Below are positions 1 to 12,600 of a DNA stretch of 64,000 nt, in pieces. The notes below the pieces were generated by a model, which ran no database searches, was not told the origin of the DNA, and saw only the letters and a program-made list of their open reading frames with translations. The DNA comes from Stenocarpella maydis (taxonomy: Eukaryota > Ascomycota > Sordariomycetes > Diaporthales > Diaporthaceae): positions 55,797-119,796 of the forward strand of contig NQMI01000139.1 in assembly GCA_002270565.1 (NCBI GenBank), given 5' to 3'. Numbering within the stretch: the stretch's first letter is position 1; each line of letters starts with the position of its first letter. The translations under genes and the position numbers were made by a program.

Positions 1-1110
1 ATATAAGATATGAATTGCGACGAGCCACCTGCCTGATCTTCGGTGTCGTCACTGGCATAATTCGCATGCTCAACGACGGAGTCCAGGGTTCACCATAGAC
101 CATAGTCCAATGAAAGATGCGGTTTAATTAGACTAGCAGCCTTGTAAAGGCTATATTACGCCGTGACAAATGCCATCGGGATCCCCGGGGCATCTTCAAA
201 TGACATGACATCCGCTAACTTGACGACAAATGTCTCCGGGGCGCTCACTAAACTTTGATAAGTTCCAAAAGCCACCACGGCGACGCAGTCGTCCGGGGCG
301 AGATTCTTCACGCCCCTACCAGCTCGAGTGGTGTAGCCGGCGCGTTCACTGCCAGCTTTGTCGAAATCGACACAACCAAGAGAATCAGGCGATCTTTGAA
401 GTTAACGCCAATGGCGCGCACTTCAATCTCGGCCTGGTCTGTCGCGAGGGATTCGTATGCTGTCCAGCAGACCGGGATTCCTAATGTTCAATGCAGGATA
501 CCCTGAGCCGAAACTTCGCGGTCTGAGTCTGTTATGGGTCCGGGAAAATACATGTTGATCTTCATATTTGGCCTAAAATAAGCGAATTTATGCACATATA
601 GCCAGAAACTTCCATATATTCTTCCTCCACATAGCTCTCTGTGAGTTCTGTGGCTGTACTTTGAACATTCTTGCAACTTTGGTATTCTTTGATTCTCCAT
701 TGGGACGCTGCTTAGAGTTCCCAGAACCAGGGTCACTATCCTAACGAACAGATGCTAGCTGCGGCGGCATACTCGACAAAGGACTTCAACCCTCACTCAG
801 TCTGGTGGACGATCTGGCTGTTTCATCGCGCATCTGTACCCACAGGAGGGATCTGGGCGCCGTAAGGAGTGGGCCGGTTTTGAAGTTGCTTAAGTTTAGA
901 CGCTGCAGTTTGGGTTCCTCCAAGTCCTGTAGTGAACTAGCAGTACAGTATGCAGTGGCGGGTTCTAATGTCGTTATCAGGCAGCGAGGTCACCTAGTGA
1001 AGCAAAGCCACTTCTGGCTCTTTTAATTGTATCATGATCCAGAAACAAGTATCAGCACCGTGCACATGTGGTCAGAACATATGGCCGGAAACATACCTAG
1101 GTAGGTTGTA
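1..1110. other. No supportable intact gene at left edge
   Basis: Only short open frames occur here on either strand and none carries a motif I recognise. A frame near 937-985 reads AVQYAVAGSN, which vaguely resembles the loop preceding the last helices of fungal MFS drug transporters. That would fit an extension of the relic at 1117-1509, but the match is too weak to annotate as coding. Confidence 0.4.
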
Positions 1111-1116
1111 AATCGG

Positions 1117-1509
1117 CATGTGGGAGTTGCAATCCCAGCCGCCATCTTCAACAGCTGCTTCGCTGTTTCATCGACCTCTATAATAGATGAGGGGGTACGG
1201 ATGCTCTTAGCGAAGGCAAGGCTTATTCACTGTCCCCAAGGCGTATGTTTCTTCACTGCAAATGCGCCCGAGGCGACTCAGGATGAGATTATCGAAACGT
1301 ATGACGGTTCACTCAGAGTTATGTGGTATGTCTGCCTGGCTCTTAATGTCATCACATTGGCGATTGTTTTCTCGGAGGAGATTGTGATGCGAACTACCCT
1401 TGATTTTCCAGAACAGGGTACCAGGCCTGGCAACGGCCAAGCGAATAAATACCTACCCAGAGTAATCCTTGGGAAAAGTGAATCTAGGAGGAATGTAATT
1501 CAATCTTAA
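1117..1509 (+). pseudogene. MFS transporter C-terminal relic
   Basis: The plus-strand frame ending at the stop at 1507-1509 contains GVAIPAAIFNSCFA, then a polar loop with TQDEIIETYDGSLRVMWYVC, then a hydrophobic helix and VFSEEIVMRTTLDF. That order (small-residue helix with an IFN-type motif, loop, final helix starting near a conserved W/V-C, cytosolic EK/EE-I-xLR tail) is what the last two helices of fungal DHA2-type multidrug MFS transporters look like. No start codon, no upstream helices in frame, and the frame begins shortly after a stop, so the gene is either broken here or split by unrecognised introns. Assignment rests on pattern memory; treat it as a probable relic. Confidence 0.4.
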
Positions 1510-2960
1510 TGAAATCATAGTTTTCATCTTAATATCTTTTTCTTCAAAAAGCCCAAGTACATATTCAGAATTTTGTGTACGAATCGCAGGCTGTCCCTGA
1601 TAACTATTGCAGATAGTGACCCTGGGCCTGGGTTGCACCCACCCACGGGCTGTTGATTTGCATGTATTATTTTAACTCCTCGTATTAGAGACAATGCATG
1701 ATATGCTACCACTTTGGCTTTATCAGGCTGTCAGCAGGCTGGAACAGCGCCCACCGCTCGCCGGTCTCACGCGACGCCCCGGCTACGATGTCGCTCCCGA
1801 CGCCCAAGAGTGTCTATTACAATAACGAGGCCCAGATGTCAGCGTAGCTGGCAACACCTGTGTCAATTCCCTATAGAGTTGGGCTCATTACATTTTCATG
1901 CCGGGCATGGCGCTAAGTGAAGGCCCCTCCCATTGATGGCCTTTTCACCCGTGCAGGCAGGCGGGTTCCCAGTCGCTGCGAGAAAGTAGTGTTTTGGACG
2001 TTCAGATATTTTTCAAGAAACTGTTCTCTTGACACGCCCGCTGGAGGTCTCGGCTATTCCCCCGTTAAGGTTAACCTAGATCTACATTAATATATATACG
2101 CATTTACCCCCGCCATATATGGCGTCCCGTTTTACTCAGTCAGCGTGAAGCTGTTCAAATTCCCGATGCAGGGCACGGGTTTGTTATAGTCGGAGAAGGA
2201 GGGTGGGGATCCGTACGTCCGCTGCACGATGCAAGGAGCTTCACCAGGATGGGCTACGATCTTGTTCCTAGGGTGAAGAATTGCAATTACCTAACCATAT
2301 AATGGTTTGTAAGGTACAGCCGATTTAAGGCCTCACAAGATACTCCCTCGAGTTGGACGAGCCGAAATTGCTGGCGACCTTGATTTGAATTTCCTATTTC
2401 GGAGTAGGTTTCGGTCCCGACCAATCGCATGTTATACCTTTGGGCCGCGAGAAAGTGGGGTCTTGAACTCTGGGCTTTGCACCTGTTGCAGCCAGCTTTT
2501 ACACTCCACCGTGGATACATTGTTCTTCTGCTTTAAAAGCCCGTAGATAGACAATGAAGCATCTTATGACCTCTCTGTTATCCCAGATTCGAATCTAGCA
2601 CCATCGAACTCGTGTCACAATCCGTCAGTCTTAGCTTCATATGCAGGCCCTAGGCGAGACGATGAGGCGGTGGAATCTCAAGGGGTATGCTTGTATGATG
2701 AAATTATGATTGACGATGGTCTAGTCTCTTAGAGTTGTGACTATTCATAAAATTGCCATGGATAAGATTGACAAAGGGCACTCACTGCCCTGCAGAATTC
2801 ACTTCGTATTGAGGGCAACAAGACATTGGTTTTGTTTTACCGTTCTTTTTCCAACCTCCGGGTTGGCACTGAGACTCAAACGACATTATCTGGGAACAAA
2901 ACTTGACAGTGTATGATGCGCCGGAATGGGCTTCCGAGAATATTTACGAAAATAGCTTCT
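1510..2960. other. Gene-free stretch
   Basis: I see nothing I can support here. The stretch is comparatively AT-rich, has only short unconnected frames on both strands, and shows no obvious repeat or RNA gene. It lies between two probable gene relics. Confidence 0.5.
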
Positions 2961-2969
2961 ATCACCCAC

Positions 2970-3790
2970 CTACTCAAGCATAGGTTTTAGAGGTTTAGTT
3001 TGCTTGGGACGGCTCGGATATGCAAAGTACAACTCAGGATACAGAGTCGCAAAAGGAGGCGAGGAAATCCACCGTCTGCGGAGTAGTCCCTCACGCTTCC
3101 CGTGGTACTCTGCAACGAGCTTTTCAAGTTTCTCCACGATGATGTGTCTATCCTCCCTGATAAGACCTGGAATGGCCGCCTCACGAGACGCCGCGGCGGA
3201 TACGATGGTCAGGTCATCGTACACAAGGTTCAAGCTAGGGAAGCCCCCCCTTGCGCTAAGCAAATCTGTCTTCAGCTCACTCCCTGGTTTGCAAACGTTT
3301 CGAGCAACTTCCACAAGATGCTTCCAGAGCGTTTTTCCCGGTCATCACGGTCGTCCAACAGGAGGCGATGGGGCAGCAGGCAAGGCCGAGCACGTATGAC
3401 AACCTTGGTAGTAGCGCAGTGAAGTGCTCAATATCTGTCCTCCAGAAGACTAAATCTGTTCCAAAATGAAATGTCTGCGTGAGGATCCTTGGGCCGGAGC
3501 GGTCCGCTCAGAGGAAAGTGGCTGGAAGGAGGGCTCTTGAAAGCAGGCTCAGGGCTTGCGAGGCTGAGTGCGACCGCAGGGTCACGTTCAAGGATAGAGG
3601 GGCTTGTTGACGGCAAGGAAAGCACTAGCGTCGTACTTGAGAGCTTGACGATAAATTTCGGCAGGGCGTCTCGCAACAACCACGATCCTTGGATCTATGT
3701 GTTCTAACAATGCTTGCCCCGAAGACCATTCCCCCCAATTCATGTGGCAGGAGAGGGAATTTCTGGAAAATGGAGAGTTGGTGATTCATG
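2970..3790 (-). pseudogene. Frameshifted relic, possibly 2EXR-domain protein
   Basis: Reading the minus strand downwards, segments in different frames line up like one protein: KFPLLPHELGGMVFG near 3745-3765, then EHIDPRIVVVARRPAEIYRQ near 3640-3690, then LVFWRTDIEHFTALLPRLSY around 3390-3460, then a final 114-residue open frame (3314-2970) with RRRWISSPPFATLYPELYF. The F-P-x-LP-x-EL opening followed by PRIV and a later aromatic HF-x-ALLPRLSYV is reminiscent of the fungal 2EXR family. Two or more frame changes and an in-frame stop separate the parts and no convincing introns repair them, so I call a decayed gene. The family name is tentative; an unrelated multi-exon gene is possible. Confidence 0.4.
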
Positions 3791-3799
3791 GGTATGGTA

Positions 3800-4229
3800 A
3801 TGAGTGGCGCTGCGAGGCTGCCAGGCTCAGAATCTTGAGACGGATGGTCGCCGTAAAATGGTCAATTGTCCATGTCATAACTTGAGCACTGCGCATGTGG
3901 TGGACGGGGAGTTGAGACCAGAGGCCCTGATGAAGAAAGTCCCAGCCAATGAAAGGGGCTTTTCACGGCCCACTTGCAAAAACAGTGTCCGCAGCGGCAG
4001 CTGCGTGTGCGGCCGTTTCACTTTGTGTTCCCAATTCGATGACATAATTCTCACACCCCCTCCAAGGCCCTACTCACTCTTTGTTCAGCGGCCGACGACC
4101 CCTTCGAAGCTGACTCCTGCGACTGCATCCTCGACCGTCAATCAGCTGATCCCCGCCCTCGCCGTGATCCGTGCTCTCAGTCGGACCGCTTCGCCAAAAC
4201 ACAACCCAAAGTTTCCCAGCCGAGCGAGC
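3800..4229. promoter_or_regulatory. Upstream region of NAD kinase gene
   Basis: This interval between the left-hand relics and the NAD kinase start codon should hold the promoter and 5' leader. Pyrimidine-rich patches around 4045-4130 precede the start, as is common at fungal transcription start regions. No specific factor site is recognised. Confidence 0.35.
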
Positions 4230-6156
4230 ATGGGCGGCCATGATAGGCAGGTGGCCTTCGAGGACCCTCACTCCAGCGCCAGCGACGAGGATGCCAAGGC
4301 CGTCGAGGTAACGACCAGTGCCCCTCCTCTAATGCCCCTCCATGTTCTGCTACCACCCTAGCCTCCTGCCCTGACAAATGCTACTGGTCATCGTCACCCG
4401 GTTGTCTCATCCTGCTGCCGCCGGGCCTCTGACCAGATTAACAGGTGACGTTCGAGACCGGCAGCGTCTACCGTCGCAAGAGCTCCCTCGTCCCCTCCGA
4501 AGCGCCAATCCCCAAGCTGCGCCAGCAGCACACCGACAAGACGCAGTGCCTCGTCCACCAGTTCCTCGAGTCGCAGAAGCGCGCGCGTCATGCGCAGCAC
4601 GAGCACGAGCAGCACGAGAAGAGCAGGCACCAGGACCTGCACCTCGATGGCGCATCCACCTCCGAGAACAGCCTCCTCGACCAGCGCCTCGTCGAGCCCA
4701 AGGGGAAATGCGCCATCCTCTCCCTGGGCGCCGACGCCGGTAGCGATACGGGCCAGACCGACGAGCACGAGTGGACCAAGCAGATCTCCAAGACGACCTC
4801 GGACGTGGACAGCTCGCCCGCCGAGGCCGACCACGAGCTGCACAGCCGCCTCCTGACCAAGAAGCAGCTGAGCGAGATGGCATGGGGCGTCAGGGAGCTG
4901 AGCCGGCGTCTGGGGAGCATGCGGCTCAAGTTCCGCGTGCGCAACGTGTTCATATTGACCAAGGTCTACGACCGAGACCTCATCCCCAAGGCGCGGGAGC
5001 TGGCCAGGTGGCTGCTGGACAAGGACCGGGACGTGAGGTACACGGTGTACCTGGAGCGGGACCTCAAGACCAACAAGCAGTTCAACGCCGACGGCCTGGT
5101 CGAGGAGCTAAAGAAGGATTATATCCAGGCCGGCGAGCTCGAGGAGGAGAATGCCCACACCATAGCGAAGCGCCTGAGGTGGTGGGATGAGCACATGTGC
5201 CGCACCAGGCCCCACACCTTCGACTTCGCGATAACCCTCGGCGGCGACGGGACGGTACTCTACGCCAGCTGGCTATTCCAGCGCATCGTGCCGCCTGTGC
5301 TTAGCTTTGCATTGGGCAGCCTGGGATTCCTGACCAAATTTGATTTTGAGGATTATCGGGAAACACTCAGCGGGGCCTTCAGAGAGGGCGTAACTGTTAG
5401 TCTCAGGTTACGATTCGAAGGGACCATCATGAGGAGCCAAAAGCGGAAAAAAGACCCGGCTCTGATAACGGACGGCACTGCTGGCAGTTCAAACACTTCA
5501 AGTGAGGAAGACGAGGAGAGTGCGCGGCGAGACCGGGACCTGGTAGAAGAGCTGATAGGTGAGGAAAAAGACGACGAGCACACACACAGGCCGGATGGGA
5601 CGTACGAGATATTAAACGAGATCGTGGTGGACCGGGGGCCGAACCCGAGTGAGTCTGCACTTCTTCATTAAAACCTGCTCGCCATGACAGAGACAGAGGC
5701 TGACGTGCGAACCCAGCAATGTCCTACCTCGAAATATTCGGCGACGACGAGCACTTCACCTCGGTCCTGGCCGACGGCATCTGTGTGTCAACGCCGACAG
5801 GGTCGACAGCCTATAACCTCGCGGCAGGTGGCTCGCTCTGCCACCCGGAGAACCCGGTGATGCTGGTGACGGCCATCTGCGCGCACACGCTGTCCTTCCG
5901 GCCCATCATCCTCCCGGACACCATCGTGCTGCGCGTGGGCGTCCCCTTCTCGGCACGCACGAGCTCCTGGGCCAGCTTCGACGGCCGCGAGAGGCTCGAG
6001 CTGCTCCCCGGCGACTATGTCACCATCTCGGCCAGCCGATTCCCCTTCGCCAGCGTCCAGGCTGAGGGCCGCCGCTCTGAGGACTGGGTCAACAGCATCA
6101 GCGGGAAGCTCGGGTGGAACACGCGGCAGAAGCAGAAGGCCTACAAGGAGTGGTAG
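4230..6156 (+). CDS. UTR1: NAD+ kinase (Utr1/NADK type), 3 exons
   Basis: ATP-NAD kinase, which phosphorylates NAD+ (or NADH) to make the cell's NADP(H). Exons 4230-4307, 4445-5648 and 5717-6156 give 573 residues. Introns are 137 and 68 nt, with GTAACG/CAG and GTGAGT/CAG ends and phases 0 and 1. Family marks: GGDG at about residues 292-295, the LNEIVVDRG segment at about 416-424, and STPTGSTAY at about 452-460, all parts of the NAD/ATP site. The N-terminal 170 residues are poorly conserved and charged; an acidic insert (about 360-400) lies before the C-terminal domain. The N-terminus is acidic and not a mitochondrial presequence, so I favour the cytosolic Utr1 type over Pos5. The start follows from the exon 1/exon 2 frame join; exon 2 alone lacks an ATG before conserved sequence. 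The symbol is by homology class only. Confidence 0.95.
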
Positions 6157-8511
6157 CACTGAGGAGTTAGGTAGGGGCTGTAAATCATTTGCAGGCGGGC
6201 ATAGATATAGCATGGGTCAGGCTAACTACTACACAAGGGCGGCTGCTCCCCTCGCAAGCGTGTTGACAACTGATACTGGAAGTAGAGTACACTCCCGCCC
6301 GAGGAACAGGCCCCGGTGTCTGTCCCTGCGAGGATTGCAGCTGGGCGGGTCAGAAATAAAAACAGCGGATTATTTGCATCTGCAGAAATGAAGGGCACAT
6401 GGGTACTCCGTACATGACAAGAAACCAAGGAGAAAATACCCTGTACTTGGGCCAACACCCACAACACTCATGACAACTACACTTAATAGCCCACAGTACT
6501 CACAGCCATGCATATACCTCCTATATATGCTTAGTTTGAGGGTATGGCTCATGCTTAGCTCTTTACGCTGTGCATATAAATGAGGAATCTGAACTAGGCG
6601 TATAGTTTGTTCAGTTCGTTCTAGGCTGTAATGTGTGATTTCAAAGTAAACCCTGGCAATAGACCAAGACCGTAGCACAGCAGCATTCACGACACACAAG
6701 AACATCAAAGTCGTACCGCAAGGAGCCCATCAGTGCAACCCATTCGGCTGTGACGCAAACCGCAGTGCAGTCACACAGTCGTGCAGCCCTGTGACGAACG
6801 ATCCCTGCCAGGCGCACGTCCCCGACCCGGCCATGGCGCAACAACGGATCAGACGAAGGCGATCACGTACCAAAAATAAAATGGCAACAGCATGATGGGC
6901 AGGGTCCGACCATCAATGCCACTCGAAACCTCCTCCCCATACCGGCTGTCCGCAAACTGGCTGACCGGCTACATACCCTAGACTAGTAGTGTATGCAGAT
7001 ACCCAGGCAGGCTGTCAGCACGAACGGATGGCGGAGCCGGTCAGAAGCTGGGTCCCGTTCTCTCGCCGCGTCTAGTGTCACAATGCTTATAGTACTTCTA
7101 CCTCTGGCTGCCCTCGTTCATGTACAAACCCCCCCCCCAACCGGGGGTGAAAGTCCAGGCCTTCCTCTGAGGTGCGTGCATAGACTTATGGTGCGCCCAC
7201 AGGCAAGCATCTGTGAGCTTTCGGGCCTGGCCCTGCAGCGGCTCGCGCCAGATGCCAGCTTGGCGAGAACATCTCCGCCCTTGACGCCGTCGTCCGCGTG
7301 GGTTTTACGAGTCTTCGCAAACCAGGTGCCTCAGCCGCCAGCCGTACGGAAAGAATCACCGGCTTTTTCTATAGCATAACAGTACGGTTCTTCCAGCTTA
7401 ACTTTTTATTTGGTTCTTTGCTCCAATGTTTCTCCTCCCCCAAGGCCGTCAACTTCACGACACGAATCGCTCCACGTGTTTCATAGAGCTTCGTTTGGAA
7501 GATACAGGCTCAAGGCATGTGAATCCCAGATTATTGACCTGTTCAAAGGAATTCTATACACAATCCTCTCGTTTTACGTCCTGGCCACGCTATAGTCCTC
7601 GGGCACAGGCCAGATAATAACAAGGGACTTGCGGGTTCGGCAAGGCATGGATTGGGAGCTTGCTTCTTCACACTCAAATCGAAACTGACTCGCTAAGTAA
7701 TTGGGGTGGGGGGGGGGACAGACTGGTGGACGCATCTGGCCACAAATAATAGATACCACCATATAAAGCAACGAGACATTGTCACGAGCCTAGACGCATG
7801 CTCATAACCCAAGGTCACACAAGCAATCACCCCCCACTCCCCGATAACTCTATTCGAGCCGGGGTATCCTAGTCCGGAGCCGCGGCGCGATGCAGAAGTT
7901 CTAAAACCGGGACTGGGATATTCTCATGCACCTTGGCACGCCGTCCTGAGACAAAAAGATATTTGGTGTGAGGGGGGAGTCGTCATGGGAACACTCACCG
8001 TCACCGTGAACTTTGAGTCGTGCTCGTAGTTCGGATTAACGAGAGCGAGCAAAGACGCGGTACCGAGAGACGCCCCTTCTCCCGGAATTACATGGCGTCT
8101 TATGCAGAGACGATGTGACAATGGGGATCTTCTTGACTCCGGCGCTCGTTGGGCTTGTTCGTTTTATTGACTATCTTCAGCCCGTAGTAGCGGATGCTGG
8201 GTCCAACTTCCAAGCCCTGTTGGCCCAAGTTTCGGCGCCTCTTTTCGACGATCTATGTCTTCCTGTCCCGCTTCGAATCCGTCCCTCAAAACGCCGCTCG
8301 TCGCACATGAGAAAGAAGAAGCAAAAGGTATATAACGCAGGTTTTCCGGTACATATTATGGCCACGCAGATAGTTATAAAGGCCAAATCCATCCGTATTC
8401 ACAGTTCCGGTCGTTATTTAAACAGGTGATAGACCAGTGGTCGTAACAATGAATCGCTTGGGATGTGATGGTGCAAACTCTGTAAATTAAATAGCCGGGG
8501 GGCAAGTCTGT
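6157..8511. other. Gene-free interval between NAD kinase and secreted protein
   Basis: The two flanking genes converge, so this 2.4 kb mostly holds 3' regions. I see no supported gene. Homopolymer runs occur (C-run near 7129-7138, G-run near 7706-7719). Short frames on both strands lack motifs or splice-consistent extensions. Confidence 0.5.
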
Positions 8512-9658
8512 TCACTCCTGATCGTCGGCGTCCTCGACCGTCTCGACGAAGGTCATGGTAATGCCTTGCTCCCCATCCACGTTCAGGTTCAGGGAGTCGA
8601 TGGCGTTGGGGTTGGGGCTGGGGCTCGCTTCCCTCTTGCTGGGGGCGATCTGGATTGTCTCAACATGACGCTCGGCTGGGACATCGCGGGCGCTCATCTT
8701 GTTACCGCCGTTCTGAAGAGCTTTGGATGGAACGTAAAGGTTAGTCGAAGTCGATGATGAAGTTGCGCCTGCGCCACAGCAAGATGCAGTTAGAATGTGT
8801 GGAAAGAAATCGTCTAAACTCACAGGGAGGGACGCCAGAGCGGACGTACATGGTGGTGACCTTGACCTTTTGGCTGGCACCCAGGTCACGCCTCTTGCGC
8901 TCGGCGGCTCCGGTGCCCGGGCGGGCGGCAGCTTGTTGGTTGTTGTCGACGATGATGCCGACACCAGAGCCGCCCTCCCGGCCGGTTCCCAGCTGGACCT
9001 TGGGTCCCTTGGTCAGGGCAGCCTCGGCATACTGCAAGGCGCGGTCGAATCCGTTCTGGCGCTTGGCGATGCTCGGTGTCTCTCCTTCATCCCGGGGCGC
9101 GACCTCCTTGCCCATGCCCTGAAGGGCGGCGATCTGCTGGGCCTAGAATGAAAGGATGCTCATGTCAGCGGCCATATGCCTCGGATGGCCTGCCCAATCG
9201 TCTCTCTCGCCGATGACTGCTCACCTGCTGTTGTAGGGTAGGATCAACCGAGCTGGTGGTAGTAGACCCGGTTGCGGCGGTCGCAGGCACGGCGGCCGGC
9301 TGAGCAGCGACCGGCTGTGCCTGTGCGGGTTGGGCAGCAGGAGCTTGAGCCTGGCCTTCAGCGGCACCTTGAGCGGCACCTTGAGCGGCACCATTGGTCG
9401 CTGCTCCATTTGCCGCGCTGACTGCTGCGCCCTCGAGGACACTCATCAGGCCGGACACGTCTTGATTACCTCCGAAGCTGATTTCACCATCACCTGTTGG
9501 CGCAAGATGTGATTAGCAAAGCATCCTATGCACTGCGCTGCGGGCGCACACGTGAGCGCCTTACCAACTACCAACGCCGGAGAGTATGCTCCGAGGTTGA
9601 TGTTCAAGGGCAGGGCGGCGACAGCACCGGCCATGAACAGGATTCTGTATGCAACCAT
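8512..9658 (-). CDS. Secreted Ala/Gln-rich protein with dibasic sites, 4 exons
   Basis: Function unknown; a secreted or cell-surface protein of 312 residues. Exons (minus strand) 9658-9565, 9493-9225, 9142-8824 and 8768-8512 join with phases 1, 0 and 1; introns are 71, 82 and 55 nt with GTAAGG, GTGAGC and GTGAGT donors. The first ~16 residues (MVAYRILFMAGAVAAL) form a signal peptide, followed by LNINLGAYSPALVVGDGEIS, a block I associate with a conserved fungal family without known function. Residues ~55-120 are low complexity with QGAAQGAAEG-type repeats. The C-terminal half has KR/RKRR sites (AKRQ, ERKRRD, SKREAS) suitable for a Kex2-type protease and ends in acidic VEDADDQE. Frame continuity across all three junctions supports the model. 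Confidence 0.75.
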
Positions 9659-12600
9659 CTTGATTGATGTAGGGCCTCGGCTTGGGAATGTTTGGTCTTG
9701 TCGAGTATGGTGGGGACGAGGCACAGCAAGATGATGCGTTTGCGTGAATGTAATCAAGATATATCTAAATGAACGACCAGCGACAGCGACCAGCGGGTGA
9801 ACGGCAAGGGAGCCGGGAAGAAGAGAAGATTATACGTTTGAAGTTGGATCGAGCGCAGCTGTCAGGAGAAGAATAGACCACAAACCATGCGCGCAGATGG
9901 GAGACGAGTTGATATATAGCCTACGAGCCGTGAGGACAGGCCCAAGACGGTCGTCTGGTCCCTGCCCGAACAAGCCTCAAGGATATGAAGCTGCCAAGGG
10001 CCCAGAGCTGTGCTATGCCGGGGACTGTGGGGCCTGGGTCAGCGTCGCCGGCATAGTGTACATAGGGATGATGCTTGCCTCGGAGTGCGCGTGCTTGTTC
10101 GGCTTGCGAGCGTGCGTGGGCAAGGTGTCGGTCAGGACGGAGGGGCGTGATTGGGCAACGAGCCGCCAAGAGGACGACTACGATGGACTGGGAGGTTGAA
10201 ACGCAGGTGACACTAGCCACAGCTATCCAATAATAGAGGAACTGGCGCGTGGGCATCTGGGTCGCGTTTTAGGGTCCCAGGGCGACTGTCCTTGGCTGTA
10301 GAGGCCAAGAAAGGGCCCAGGCACATCCCGTCGTCGCCGGGGTGGGTCATGCATACTTGATACCTGCCAAGAGCAGCCCTAGCCGGGTCGGACGGGGGAG
10401 TCGAGGACATACCCGAGCGCGCGCAGGCAAATCGAGCGGAAACACGGTCCTGCCATGTATGTATGTATGCATGCATGTATGCGCTGTATGCAGTAACGCC
10501 GCTGGCCGGCTGGCCGGACGGGGCCAAATCTAGAAGAGGAGGCCGGCGTCGTGATTCTCCCCACGCTCGGCCGCTGGCTGCTGGGGCTCACCGAACCGAT
10601 CCTCCGCAGCTCGGGACCAAACAGGACATGGGATGTTTATGAGCAACATCAGCAGCGAGCCCACAGACCTTGGCGGGGTTGAGTCGTTCCCTTGACGAGA
10701 TTGCGCGTGTGCGCCGGGCATGACTGGTGGTTGGCGCACACGGGCTCGAGCATATCGACGAAGACGGAACGTGCGGTGGCATCCGCACCGGCGTGGAAGC
10801 GCCTTGGAAGCGCCTTGGAAATGCCCTGGGAATGCCTCGAGGGGCGAAGCTTTTCGGACAGGCTTGGACGACGGCAGACCCAAGCATTGGCGCAGAGTAT
10901 TGTGGCATGTCAAGCTCTCTGGGCGACGGGCTCTTTCTGGGCGGCCGAGATGGGGCGGATGCCCAGAACCGCTTGTTCTCGCCCCAGCAGTATCAAAAAG
11001 AGGTGCACATTTCGGCCTGCTGGTGGATGGTGGCGCGGTCGTCTGGTTGACTCTCTGTGTCGAGCCTGTCAACAAGTGCCGGTACAGCACGCACTGCGTG
11101 CATGTGTAGTTGTGGTGTGCTGTGTAGACACAGAAGTAGGTGCCGACGGCAGGGGGGAAAGGACGCTACCCCGCACACTACGACCGCGCAGGAAACGAAA
11201 CAGACACGGGCCCCCTCGCCTAGTGTAATTCTTGCCAGCTTGAAACGCGACACAATGCGACATCACGACGGTCGAGGCACGCCTCCACCGCAGGCATTAG
11301 TTCCTACAGCACCATGTAATTACCATCAGCTGCAGCTGTCCCGAAAGAATTGGAACACGTGTCCGCCCGAGCTTCAATCCAAGCGAAGAGACTGCCGGAA
11401 ATGGTCCTGCTGGCCCAGCCGATGTACCGTGTGCCTCGTTATGTAATCTTGAAGGCGCAGCGGCGGTACGTACCGCACACTCAATGTAGCAGATGGTGCA
11501 TTCAATGTTCCTCCCACAGACATAGACCCACTATGGATGCAACCCCCAGCTCCACACTTCCAGCCTCATCACCCTCACTCTCAACCACCGCAGACTTGTC
11601 GTCAGCGTACACTACAGTCTAGCCCCCGCAGTCGCCCGTTATTGATGGCCATGTGGTCCAGGTGCACCATGTGCCCCAGGTGTCCCATGTGTCCCATGTC
11701 TGATTTCAAATAAGCGGGTCCAGACATGTCGAGACATGTACTCCCTGGGCATGGTGAGGCATCGCCAAGCTGATCGGCCTCGACTCATCCGCCCGCCCAG
11801 CAAGTCTGTGATCCAAAACCCCCAGCATGACAAACCGAATCGCCTGGGTGCTACGCTGCCCGACTGCCCGACTCATTGAATCCCCCTGCCTGCCACCCTT
11901 CCAGAGCTGCCGACCTCCCTGTTCCGGCACTTTCGACACGCGAGCGCCGGGTATCTGACAGGCAGTTGCTTGTATTCGCGATGAGCGTACGCCATGGATC
12001 CCTCTGTGGCCACGAGTCGGCCACATACCTTGGCAATCCCTCTCTACAGCAGCTTAGAGTTCGGTCCCGACGTAATGGGAACGAATCACTTGAATTGCCA
12101 TCACGGCTTCGCCCTCGTCCTCCTTGGTCCGTATTCAATGTATGTGACTGGCTGATAGGATGACTCCTGCAGAGGTCTATGCTGGATCTCAGTGCTGCTA
12201 CATCCTGGAAGATGTACATTTCTTTTTCTTTTTTTCTTAAAAAAAAAACCCCCCGTCCGGCCGGGATGGGCCGGTCTTCGCGTGTCTCCAGTCCAGGATG
12301 ACTGATTTGCTAGCCCTTTCGCACGGTCGAAATGATTTATGGCAAAGGTATAGACTTTGCGCAATCAAGGCGGCGAGAGGCTCCAAGAACATCGAGGGCC
12401 AAGCATGTCGTCGTCAACCTGCTTGCCAATACCTTGCAGGCAGGCCATATTGCCATGCCGCATCACGGGGTGCTCCATCTTGAGAATGGCAGCCCCAGCT
12501 AACCTCTAGGGTCCTACTTTCCCCGCCCAGGGAGCTGGACATCGGCTGGGATTCCCATCTGAATGCCCGGCGTCCGCACCAAGAGCAAGCTCCAGCTAAG

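Noticed and set aside
2556..2600. ATTCGAAT T-loop-like sequence
   Set aside because: No cloverleaf can be drawn around it.
10530..11228. Overlapping open frames on both strands
   Set aside because: GC-rich sequence lacks stops in several frames at once; none has a motif or a coding-like codon pattern.
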